Assembly: GCF_947495995.1 (NCBI RefSeq)
Contig: NZ_CANMAX010000001.1
Span: 1 to 64,000, forward strand
Length of the DNA: 64,000 nt
Direction: 5' to 3'
Source: an uncultured Tenacibaculum sp.
GTDB lineage: Bacteria > Bacteroidota > Bacteroidia > Flavobacteriales > Flavobacteriaceae
Below, one piece after another: positions 57,364 to 64,000 of this stretch. The notes beneath the pieces were generated by a model. That model had not been told where the DNA came from, searched no databases, and saw nothing but the letters and a program-made list of their open reading frames with translations. A program made the translations under genes and the position numbers. Position 1 is the first letter of the stretch, and each line of letters begins with the position of its first letter.

Positions 57364-58536
57364 ATGAAATTCCCCCGAATTTTAATTAAGGCTCTTATTG
57401 CCTCAACTTTACTAACAAATTGTAACAATTCAGACGAAACTAACATTCAATCTGACGATTTAACCACAATAACCCCTAACTCGGTTAACAAAAGAGAAGT
57501 TACAATGAAGTTTATTGATTTAATGAAAAATCAAAACTTCAAAAACAAAACAATTAGTTTATTAGAAAATCAAAAACCAAGTATTCCGCTATCTAAGGTA
57601 TTAAACGAAACTTCGGAATTTGTTGGACAACAAAAATCTTACACTAATTTGGTTTCAGAAACTACTAAACTAGAGACCTTTTCAGAAAATGAAGCTCCTG
57701 AAAAAATTGAAATCCTTGAAGTTTGGATGCATAATTCAAATGAAACTACTGATTTTTCAAATGTATTATTCTCTTTCGCTCCTGAAGGTGAAGAAAAAGA
57801 TTGGTCGAAAATTGAAGCATACACTATAAACAAAGAGTTAGTTTACTTAGATGCTAAAAATCCACCAAACCAACCCGTAATAGTTATTGAAACAGATGGT
57901 TTTGAAACACTTAAAAAAGAAGTTGAATTAATGAATAAACAACTAAGACTTGAAGGTATTCAAAATTCTAGATTCGATCAAAAAAACAGTAACTCTAATT
58001 TACTAGCTTCTAGAAATCAAGGTTTAGAAACTACAAAATTGAATAAAATCCGTTTGAATGATGATGAAGAACCTTGGATTAGTGGTGCTGCTGAAATTTA
58101 CGCTATTACTTCTGGAATAAAAGACAGTGATAATTCTCCTGAAATTAAAGTAATACCAATGTATTATTTAGATCATGATGATACCGATTATTATCCGAAT
58201 CAAATTTTATTATTCTGGGATGATTATAAATATCAAGCAGCAAATATTCAGCTTTTTGAAAAAGACGATAATGTAAATTACAAAGATTTAACATCAACAA
58301 TTGTTAATGGAGTATTTCAAATAATTGGCACAATTTCTACACAACCTTGGGTAAATGCTCTTGGCCAAGTTGCAGGTGCTATTATTCAAGCAATGCCCGA
58401 TCAATGGTACACAAACAATGATGATTATGTAGATTCTTTTTACACGATAGAAAAAAACAAAAGCTATACAAATCACTACGGAGCTAGAGGAAATGCAAAA
58501 GTAAATTTAGCACCTTTCTTTGTTGCAGCTAATTAA
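57364..58536 (+). CDS. DUF3103-type lipoprotein
   Basis: A 390-residue protein with a lipobox (LIASTLLTNC, Cys19). The body resembles DUF3103 proteins found in marine bacteria: EILEVWMHNSNETTDFSNVL, VIVIETDGFETLKKEVELMN, EPWISGAAEIYAITSGI, VIPMYYLDHDDTDYYPNQIL. No catalytic motif is apparent. A Ser/Asn-rich linker around residues 195-220 separates two parts. It is a single gene between an AT-rich region and a long 3' region with a terminator at 58710. Confidence 0.75.
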   Translation: MKFPRILIKALIASTLLTNCNNSDETNIQSDDLTTITPNSVNKREVTMKFIDLMKNQNFKNKTISLLENQKPSIPLSKVLNETSEFVGQQKSYTNLVSETTKLETFSENEAPEKIEILEVWMHNSNETTDFSNVLFSFAPEGEEKDWSKIEAYTINKELVYLDAKNPPNQPVIVIETDGFETLKKEVELMNKQLRLEGIQNSRFDQKNSNSNLLASRNQGLETTKLNKIRLNDDEEPWISGAAEIYAITSGIKDSDNSPEIKVIPMYYLDHDDTDYYPNQILLFWDDYKYQAANIQLFEKDDNVNYKDLTSTIVNGVFQIIGTISTQPWVNALGQVAGAIIQAMPDQWYTNNDDYVDSFYTIEKNKSYTNHYGARGNAKVNLAPFFVAAN

Positions 58537-58643
58537 CACAATATTTCAAAAGACTTTTTAAATGAAACTTTACATAAAATCACAAAAGAATACACAAAAC
58601 AACAGCTAGTGTTAAGGTTCTTTTTCGTGAAAAAACAAAAATG

Positions 58644-58733
58644 TATATTTGAATTTAATTTAGTAATTAAGTCTTTTCAACATCTTAGTATTTTAATTAC
58701 TACTACTACAAAAGGGGCTTTTATGCCCCTTTT
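58644..58733 (+). ncRNA. Candidate small RNA or structured 3' region
   Basis: TATATTTG at 58644-58651 could start a transcript near 58656. It is followed by a perfect 10-bp inverted repeat (58661-58670 with 58693-58702, 22-base loop) and the hairpin at 58710-58733. A short RNA of about 80 nt would result. The alternative is that this is simply the 3' untranslated region of the DUF3103 mRNA; AT-rich DNA yields -7 matches by chance. Confidence 0.25.
58710..58733. terminator. Bidirectional terminator between DUF3103 gene and aat
   Basis: AAAAGGGGC pairs with GCCCCTTTT around a 6-base loop. The aat stop codon (58723-58721) lies in the loop. Confidence 0.8.
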
Positions 58734-59356
58734 AAATATTTCAAAAATTGTTCTCTAGGTATTTCTCTTGCTCCTAAACTAGCTAAATGATCGTTATATA
58801 CTTGACAATCGATGAGTTGATAACCACATTCTTTTACCAAATATATAAAAGCAACCTTACTCATGTTGCTCGCTTTACTAAACATACTTTCTCCACAAAA
58901 AATTCCGTTACCTAAATCGACTCCATATAAACCTGCAACTAAGGTTTCATTTTTCCAAACTTCTATCGATTTTACAAAACCTTTTTCATGCAATGTCGTG
59001 TACGCAGCTTTCATATCTTCTGTAATCCAAGTTCCATCTTGATCTTTTCTTACTATTGTTTTGCAATTGGAAATTACACCTTCAAAATCTTTATTCATTG
59101 TGATTTGAAAATCTTCTTTTCGCAACACTTGCCTCATCGATTTTGAAACTTTAAGCTCATCAGGATACAAAACCATTCGTTCTAAAGGTGAATACCAAAC
59201 TATTGGCTCACCTTCATTAAACCATGGGAAAATTCCATTCTTGTATGCAAACACTAATCTTTCCTCAGATAAATCTCCTCCTAAAGCCAAAACTCCATCT
59301 TCAGAAGCAAACTCATGTGCAGGAAACTCTAATTCTTCTCCAATCCAATAATACAT
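58721..59356 (-). CDS. aat: Leucyl/phenylalanyl-tRNA--protein transferase
   Basis: A 211-residue Aat enzyme that attaches Leu/Phe to proteins with N-terminal Arg/Lys as an N-degron for ClpAP. FAYKNGIFPWFNEGEPIVWY, SPLERMVLYPDELKVSKSMR, and AGLYGVDLGNGIFCGESMFS are characteristic. Full length. One-base overlap with the transporter gene upstream. Confidence 0.95.
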   Translation of the reverse strand: MYYWIGEELEFPAHEFASEDGVLALGGDLSEERLVFAYKNGIFPWFNEGEPIVWYSPLERMVLYPDELKVSKSMRQVLRKEDFQITMNKDFEGVISNCKTIVRKDQDGTWITEDMKAAYTTLHEKGFVKSIEVWKNETLVAGLYGVDLGNGIFCGESMFSKASNMSKVAFIYLVKECGYQLIDCQVYNDHLASLGAREIPREQFLKYLKGA

Positions 59357-60729
59357 TATATCAATATTAATCCTAAAATATAAATAAGCGAACCTACCAA
59401 CATTGCTATTAATGTGTATGGTAGAATTTCTTTAGCTTTTAACTTTGTTATTCCTAGCAAAGGCAACGCCCAAAATGGCTGTAACATATTTGTAATTTGA
59501 TCTCCGTAAGCCAAAGCCATAATTGCTTTTGGTAATGGTACTCCTAATTCTAATGCGCTTTGTAAAACAACCGGACCTTGAACCACCCATTGTCCACCTC
59601 CGCTTGGCACAAAAACATTAACTAAACCTGCACTAAAAAATGTAAAAATCGGTAATGTTGATGCTGTAGCAATTGAAACAAAAAAATCAGAAACTAAAGT
59701 TACCATTCCTGAACCGTTCATAATTCCCATAATTCCGAAATACAAAGGAAACTGAATTAAAATTCCAGATACATCCGAAATTGCAACACCAATTGCATTG
59801 ATAAATCTTTTAAAATTTCCATGCAACAAAATCGCCATTCCTAACATTAAAAAGTTAATAAGGTTTGGGGTTATTTTTAAACTCTTTATGTCAGAAAAAT
59901 ATCTATATCCAAATGCAATCAAAATAAGCACACCAAAAATGAACGCTAAAATTTTAGAATTATCTAATTTCTCTGCTTTAGTTTTTGTTTCTTCTTCTAT
60001 TGTTGCTTCATAAATATCTAAAGTCAAAGGAGTAGATTTTACTTTTTTTCCTATGAAATAAAAAACAGAAGCAACACTTAACATCACTACGAAAAACAAT
60101 AATAAATTCCACCAACTTAACACTGTTTGATCGTAACTTATTAAATCTGGAATTTTAGCTAGATTAGGATTATCGACACTTAACATACTCTTTAAATGTC
60201 CTTTCTCATTAATTTTTATAGGAGCAGAACCAGAAATTCCACCATGCCAAACCATTAAACCGACATAACCAGAAGCTCCAATTAATGGATAATTTAATTT
60301 CAGTCCTTTCTTTTGTACATCTTCAGCGACTCTTCTTGCTAATAACGCTCCGAAGATCAATCCTAATCCCCAATTAAAAAAAGAAACCAACATTGTTACA
60401 CTACTTACAATAAAAGCACTATTAGCTGTATTCGTACAATATTGAGTAAGCTTAGCTATTAAATTACTCATAGGTTTGCTTAAAACCAAAACATGACCTA
60501 AAACTAAAATAAGCATCATTTGATAGGCAAACACTAATAAATTACCATTCCACAATCCGCTTTCCCAAAAGCTTAGTATCTCTAAAAAATAACTTCCTGA
60601 ACTAACTGAATCTGGTTTTGTAAAAAACAACGCTAGTATGAGTGTTAAAAAAGTAAGTAATATTGCAATCGTAAAAGGCGAAGGAATATACTTTTTGAAA
60701 ATATTTTCAATAATTTTAGTGATCTTCAT
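59356..60729 (-). CDS. Short-chain fatty acid transporter (AtoE family)
   Basis: A 457-residue inner membrane protein with about 12 helices. It matches AtoE-type short-chain fatty acid transporters: YIPSPFTIAILLTFLTLILA at the start, NWGLGLIFGALLARRVAE, GASGYVGLMVWHGGISGSAP, and FVPSGGGQWVVQGPVVLQSA near the end. It probably takes up acetoacetate- or butyrate-like acids. Coupled by a one-base overlap to aat. Confidence 0.88.
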   Translation of the reverse strand: MKITKIIENIFKKYIPSPFTIAILLTFLTLILALFFTKPDSVSSGSYFLEILSFWESGLWNGNLLVFAYQMMLILVLGHVLVLSKPMSNLIAKLTQYCTNTANSAFIVSSVTMLVSFFNWGLGLIFGALLARRVAEDVQKKGLKLNYPLIGASGYVGLMVWHGGISGSAPIKINEKGHLKSMLSVDNPNLAKIPDLISYDQTVLSWWNLLLFFVVMLSVASVFYFIGKKVKSTPLTLDIYEATIEEETKTKAEKLDNSKILAFIFGVLILIAFGYRYFSDIKSLKITPNLINFLMLGMAILLHGNFKRFINAIGVAISDVSGILIQFPLYFGIMGIMNGSGMVTLVSDFFVSIATASTLPIFTFFSAGLVNVFVPSGGGQWVVQGPVVLQSALELGVPLPKAIMALAYGDQITNMLQPFWALPLLGITKLKAKEILPYTLIAMLVGSLIYILGLILI

Positions 60730-60791
60730 AATAGTTTGGATTGAAAGTTAAAAATAAGGAGATTTAACTTTTCTAGTCTGAAAAAGCTCAC

Positions 60792-60799
60792 TATTTTTG
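60792..60799 (+). promoter_or_regulatory. -7 element before the VTT-domain gene
   Basis: TATTTTTG, an exact TAnnTTTG, lies 16 bases before the ATG at 60816. Confidence 0.5.
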
Positions 60800-60815
60800 C
60801 GCTCTTAAATGTTTG

Positions 60816-61451
60816 ATGGAGACGCAAATGAAAAAAAAAGTCGGAAAAAAGAATAAAGATGCTCATGTAAAACGCTTACATAATTATTATCAGCGTACAG
60901 GGTTTTATATGTTTATATGGGAAAGCTTAAAAAAAGCCTTTATTCCTATCGTTCTTGTTGTTATTGGTTTATTTGTTTTCAACAAATATGTTTACAATAT
61001 CAATGACGGTTTACAAACGATGACAGAAACTTTTTCTAGAACAAGTTTGTTAATTACCTTTTTTGTTTCTGAAACTATCCTTGGTTTACTTCCACCTGAA
61101 ATCTTTATTGCCTGGTGTAAGAAAACTCCAACTCCTTTAGTAAATTTAGCTATACTTGCTGTATTATCTTATTCTGGAGGTATACTTGCTTACTATTTAG
61201 GAAAAGCTTCTTTAAAAATTAATGCTGTAAAAGAATACTTAGAAGTAAAGATGGCTAAGCATTTAAAGAACACAAAGAAATGGGGTGGTTTTTTAATTTT
61301 AGTAGGAGCTTTACTACCGTTACCATTCGCAATAAGTTGTTTAACTGCTGGTATGATTAAATATCCTATCAAGAATGTGATTATCTTCGGATTATTCCGT
61401 TTCTTACGATTTGCAATTTATGGTTGGGCAATCTTTTCGGTAGTAAATTAA
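60816..61451 (+). CDS. DedA/YqaA-like VTT-domain membrane protein
   Basis: A membrane protein of about 211 residues of the SNARE-associated/VTT type. A basic N-terminus (KKKVGKKNKDAHVKRLHNYY) precedes about four helices; ETILGLLPPEIFIAWCKKTP and GALLPLPFAISCLTAGMIK, with its re-entrant loop proline, are typical for YqaA/DedA relatives, which act in lipid or undecaprenyl-phosphate handling. The start may be the TTG at 60813, the ATG at 60816 or the ATG at 60828. Confidence 0.8.
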   Translation: METQMKKKVGKKNKDAHVKRLHNYYQRTGFYMFIWESLKKAFIPIVLVVIGLFVFNKYVYNINDGLQTMTETFSRTSLLITFFVSETILGLLPPEIFIAWCKKTPTPLVNLAILAVLSYSGGILAYYLGKASLKINAVKEYLEVKMAKHLKNTKKWGGFLILVGALLPLPFAISCLTAGMIKYPIKNVIIFGLFRFLRFAIYGWAIFSVVN

Positions 61452-61513
61452 TATTTTTACTGAATCTTAAAATAGACCTAAATTTTCTATAACAGAAACT
61501 ATACCTTTACTAA

Positions 61514-61753
61514 ATGGGATTAACTAATAACGATATTTTAAAAAAATTAAGAGTAGCACATAAACTTAGAGATACAGATATTGTTGAAATTTGTGCTTTA
61601 GTAGATTTCAAAGTTTCTAAATCGGAATTAGGTGCTTTCTTTAGAAAAGAAGATCATCCTAAATACATGGAATGTGGTGATCAAATTCTAAGGAATTTTT
61701 TAAACGGACTAATTATACATCTGAGAGGACCAATGCCTCCTAAAAATAAGTAA
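61514..61753 (+). CDS. DUF1456 single-repeat protein
   Basis: A 79-residue protein: LTNNDILKKLRVAHKLRDTD, GAFFRKEDHPKYMECGDQIL and RNFLNGLIIHLRG match one repeat of DUF1456 (YehS). YehS of enterobacteria has two such repeats of about 70 residues; here a single one is present with normal ends, so it is a half-size family member rather than an obvious truncation. Function unknown. Confidence 0.8.
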   Translation: MGLTNNDILKKLRVAHKLRDTDIVEICALVDFKVSKSELGAFFRKEDHPKYMECGDQILRNFLNGLIIHLRGPMPPKNK

Positions 61754-61757
61754 TCAA

Positions 61758-61791
61758 AAAAAGGATCTAATTTTACAATTAGATCCTTTTT
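61758..61791. terminator. Bidirectional terminator
   Basis: A perfect 15-bp stem (61758-61772 with 61777-61791), 4-base loop, A/T-rich ends, between the convergent DUF1456 and 61794 genes. Confidence 0.9.
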
Positions 61792-61793
61792 AG

Positions 61794-62342
61794 TTAAGCA
61801 GTATATGTGAAAATTTTTATTCGCTCTTCATCGTGAGAACCTGCAAATCCAAAATGACATGGAGACAACTTCGGTAATTCTTTAAATGACTCGTCTTCCA
61901 CTAGAAATGGTACAACTGCTTTAATAATGAAATAAAATATTGTTGTTATCTCTAAATAATCGTTTCCTATTTTCTTCCATGCTCCTTCACCATCTACACC
62001 AAAGTATTTTTCAAAAAACACATCATTATCTATAGCTGAATTATTCATGATACAACCTTCATCATAAGCAGTTTCAAAATCATTATCTGGCATAAAATCT
62101 ATCTCAATATCACTTCCATATTCATTCCAACAAACATCTATTACCCCTATCTTTTCAATATCACTATAACTTAATTTATCTGTAGTAATAGAATTCAAAT
62201 AATTAGTCATAGCAATTAAACATCTATTCGCTTCAACTTCCCAATCTACTTTTTGAATAATTTGAATATTCTCTTCTTGTTCAAATCTATCTTTAATCAA
62301 AGCTTCTAATTCAGTATAGAAGCTATCTGAAAGTATTTTCAT
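61794..62342 (-). CDS. Acidic cytoplasmic protein of unknown function
   Basis: A 182-residue acidic protein with no signal peptide. It has a helical N-terminus (FYTELEALIKDRFEQEENIQ), a mid part rich in Asp/Asn (YGSDIEIDFMPDNDFETAYD) and a C-terminal segment with LPKLSPCHFGFAGSHDEERI. I do not recognise it. Size and acidity are reminiscent of immunity-type proteins, but no toxin gene is adjacent, so this remains open. Confidence 0.6.
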   Translation of the reverse strand: MKILSDSFYTELEALIKDRFEQEENIQIIQKVDWEVEANRCLIAMTNYLNSITTDKLSYSDIEKIGVIDVCWNEYGSDIEIDFMPDNDFETAYDEGCIMNNSAIDNDVFFEKYFGVDGEGAWKKIGNDYLEITTIFYFIIKAVVPFLVEDESFKELPKLSPCHFGFAGSHDEERIKIFTYTA

Positions 62343-62438
62343 TACTAAATAGTTAAGTGAATTTAAAACTATAATTTTAATTGATATAAACGAAACTTAC
62401 CCCCCTGAATTCAGGATTTATCAAACTGTATTAAAAAC

Positions 62439-62469
62439 AAAAAGCCTTGTGAATTTCACAAGGCTTTTT
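62439..62469 (-). terminator. Terminator after the DUF3127 gene
   Basis: A perfect 13-bp stem (62439-62451 with 62457-62469) with a 5-base loop; on the minus strand it is followed by GTTTTTAA. It lies 24 bases after the DUF3127 stop. Confidence 0.85.
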
Positions 62470-62493
62470 ATATATACATCTTTATTTTTCTTC

Positions 62494-62862
62494 TTAGAAA
62501 GGTAAATCGTCTGGCTCGTTATCTGTTAAGTCTGGAGCTGGTTGAAACTGATCTACTGGTGGTACATTTTGTCCTGCAGCAGCTTGTTGTAAACTTTCAA
62601 TTCTCCATCCTTGGATTGAATTAAAATACTTAGCTACACCTTCTGGATTAATCCATTCTCTACCTCTTAAGTTGATTGAAACTTTTACGTCTTGTCCAAC
62701 TTGAAAAGAGTTTAATAAATCACATTTATCTTGGATAAATTCAATAAGTATCATTTGCGGATACTGTTCGTCTGTAGTTATAACGACTTCTCTTTTTCTA
62801 AAACCATTGCTTCCAAAAGTTTGAGTTTCGTTAATAATTTTAATTTTACCTATAACTTCCAT
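62494..62862 (-). CDS. DUF3127 protein with SSB-like acidic tail
   Basis: A 122-residue protein of the DUF3127 family: MEVIGKIKIINETQTFGSNG, REVVITTDEQYPQMILIEF and VSINLRGREWINPEGVAKYF, consistent with an OB-fold. A Pro/Gln-rich linker (about 93-110) leads to the end NEPDDLPF, which closely resembles the C-terminal tip of single-stranded DNA-binding proteins (DDDIPF). I infer a nucleic-acid-binding protein that may dock partners through its tail. It lies four bases downstream of the flavin reductase family gene. Confidence 0.82.
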   Translation of the reverse strand: MEVIGKIKIINETQTFGSNGFRKREVVITTDEQYPQMILIEFIQDKCDLLNSFQVGQDVKVSINLRGREWINPEGVAKYFNSIQGWRIESLQQAAAGQNVPPVDQFQPAPDLTDNEPDDLPF

Positions 62863-62866
62863 AATC

Positions 62867-63730
62867 TTACCTATTTATCAAAAGTACCTTCCAAGCACTT
62901 TCTACATCATTTTTGTCTAAATATTGTTGTGCAAATGTATGCTTTTTTTCTTCTGATAGCCCCACATATTCAGGATGTTCTTGCGCAAAGTTATCAACAA
63001 CTTCAGCATTTGGCAAAGCTTCTACATTGGCTAAAACACCTAAATTATTACCTGTTAAAACAGTACTGTTACGAATCGCTTCTGGAATTTGATCTACACC
63101 AATTCCTAAAGTTGATAATGGTTTAGGAATTTCAAAGAATCCATCTCTAGCACGAGAATAAAAACTTCCACCCGCTCTAGAAACTAAATCTATTTTATAT
63201 TGATCAATTAATCCTTCTTCATTTAACACATCTTCGTTTACATGAAGTTTCACAACTTCACATACAATTAAGTTTCCTGCTCCGCCTTCATTTCCTGTAT
63301 AAATGACATCGTTTACTTTACACTCAAATTGTACTGGAGATTCTGCAACTCTAAATGGTTTAACTTCTTCAGAAGGTAACATTGTAAGTCCAGATTTCAC
63401 AAACTCATTCACTCCTTTAGGATACATTGTACTACTTAATGACATTTGCTGAACAATATCATAATTCACAACGTTAATTACTACTTCTTTAGTTTTCTCA
63501 ACATTATCTAAAGTGTGTTTTGTTGTATTATTTCTAACACTTCTTGCCGGAGAAAAAATCATAATTGGTGGATTTGCTCCAAAAACATTAAAAAAACTAA
63601 ATGGTGAAAGATTCGGATTTCCTTCCTCATCTATAGTACTAGCAAAAGCTATGGGTCTAGGCGCAACTGCTCCTAATAAATATTGATGTAATTTTCCTGT
63701 AGATACTTCTTTAGGATTTATCGTTAACAT
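62867..63730 (-). CDS. Flavin reductase-like FMN-binding protein
   Basis: A 287-residue protein of the flavin reductase-like/split-barrel family: LLGAVAPRPIAFASTIDEEG, NLSPFSFFNVFGANPPIMIF and STMYPKGVNEFVKSGLTMLP form the usual FMN-binding face. The C-terminal 80 residues extend past the core (HPEYVGLSEEKKHTFAQQYL). The reaction is unknown. First gene of a two-gene unit with the DUF3127 gene. Confidence 0.85.
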   Translation of the reverse strand: MLTINPKEVSTGKLHQYLLGAVAPRPIAFASTIDEEGNPNLSPFSFFNVFGANPPIMIFSPARSVRNNTTKHTLDNVEKTKEVVINVVNYDIVQQMSLSSTMYPKGVNEFVKSGLTMLPSEEVKPFRVAESPVQFECKVNDVIYTGNEGGAGNLIVCEVVKLHVNEDVLNEEGLIDQYKIDLVSRAGGSFYSRARDGFFEIPKPLSTLGIGVDQIPEAIRNSTVLTGNNLGVLANVEALPNAEVVDNFAQEHPEYVGLSEEKKHTFAQQYLDKNDVESAWKVLLINR

Positions 63731-63802
63731 GATTTTTGTTTTGAATACTATAATGTAAATATACTACGGATTAAGTTATAAAGTTATACTCTTAGAATAG
63801 TT

Positions 63803-63810
63803 TATATTTG
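63803..63810 (+). promoter_or_regulatory. -7 element at the right-edge gene
   Basis: TATATTTG, an exact TAnnTTTG, ends four bases before the ATG at 63815, again predicting a transcript with little or no leader. Confidence 0.5.
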
Positions 63811-63814
63811 ACTA

Positions 63815-64000
63815 ATGAGTTTTTTGAAAAATTTCTTCGGAGTAAAACGGCTAATTATATTTATTTGTTTTGTTATTGTTTCCTTAATCTTATGGAATAC
63901 ATACTCTTTCTTTAAGAAGTTTAAGAATGATGAGAGAATAAAAATGGAACAGTTTGCAATCGCTTTAGAACGTATTGGAAATAATCCTGATTTAGATGCA
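63815..64000 (+). CDS. Membrane protein, 5' part only (cut by window edge)
   Basis: 62 codons from ATG at 63815 to the right edge without a stop. The start SFLKNFFGVKRLIIFICF leads into one hydrophobic helix (about residues 11-30), then a charged region (FKKFKNDERIKMEQFAIALE). A membrane-anchored sensor kinase would fit this beginning, but the rest is needed to say so. Confidence 0.65.
   Translation, partial: MSFLKNFFGVKRLIIFICFVIVSLILWNTYSFFKKFKNDERIKMEQFAIALERIGNNPDLDA

Noticed and set aside
61794..62342. Immunity protein of a toxin system
   Set aside because: Only size and acidity suggest it; there is no neighbouring toxin, Rhs or polymorphic toxin gene.

Overview
The window comes from a marine-type member of the Bacteroidota, almost certainly a Flavobacteriaceae (Tenacibaculum/Polaribacter-like; the genus cannot be fixed by eye). 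The DNA is AT-rich. There are SusC/SusD pairs, several proteins ending in a type 9 secretion (T9SS type A) sorting domain, DUF5723 and DUF3127 proteins, and many promoters of the Bacteroidota type (TTTG-N19/20-TAnnTTTG). No tRNA, rRNA, CRISPR array, insertion sequence or prophage was seen.

Layout. (1) 1-11.3 kb, minus strand: the translation block rpsL-rpsG-fusA-rpsJ, a terminator, a roughly 225-nt leader carrying an attenuator, then rplC-rplD-rplW-rplB-rpsS-rplV-rpsC-rplP-rpmC-rpsQ-rplN-rplX-rplE-rpsN. The run stops at a strong terminator after rpsN, and a membrane LytTR regulator sits where rpsH is normally found. (2) 11.4-23.1 kb, plus strand: an Omp85-like protein, then two SusC/SusD loci. 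The first is broken by a deletion that joins the 3' end of susC to the 5' part of susD. The second is intact and has a third lipoprotein gene. (3) 23.2-30.3 kb: housekeeping genes (rlmB, 1-Cys peroxiredoxin, rhomboid protease, rarA) and a minus-strand envelope operon headed by a YjjG-like HAD phosphatase. (4) 30.4-35.6 kb: a membrane-embedded AraC-type regulator followed by three transcription units (small membrane protein; LA_2272-like repeat protein; fatty acid desaturase plus an unknown secreted protein). All three promoters share an upstream motif set with identical spacing, which points to a local regulon. (5) 35.8-42.6 kb: a surface-polymer cluster (flippase, CapA-like, asparagine-synthase-like, hexapeptide acyltransferase; convergent FemAB/GNAT-like protein and polysaccharide deacetylase). 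(6) 42.6-46.4 kb: radC and the potassium uptake pair trkA-trkH. (7) 46.6-54.9 kb: a secreted tail-collar protein and two tandem cassettes, each made of a large T9SS-sorted protein, a 55-codon Tat-signal-like peptide gene and a terminator. (8) 54.9-64 kb: gyrB, a DUF3103 lipoprotein, aat, a short-chain fatty acid transporter, a VTT-domain membrane protein, a half-length DUF1456 protein, an unknown protein, a DUF3127 protein with an SSB-like tail, a flavin reductase family protein, and the start of a gene cut by the right edge.

The most unusual material is the AraC/desaturase regulon with fixed promoter geometry (30.4-35.0 kb), the duplicated T9SS-protein plus mini-peptide cassettes (47.4-54.9 kb), the attenuator-like leader before rplC (7.45-7.7 kb), and the susC/susD deletion junction (about 16.26 kb). 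All functional statements rest on reading motifs and architecture by eye; no database search was run.
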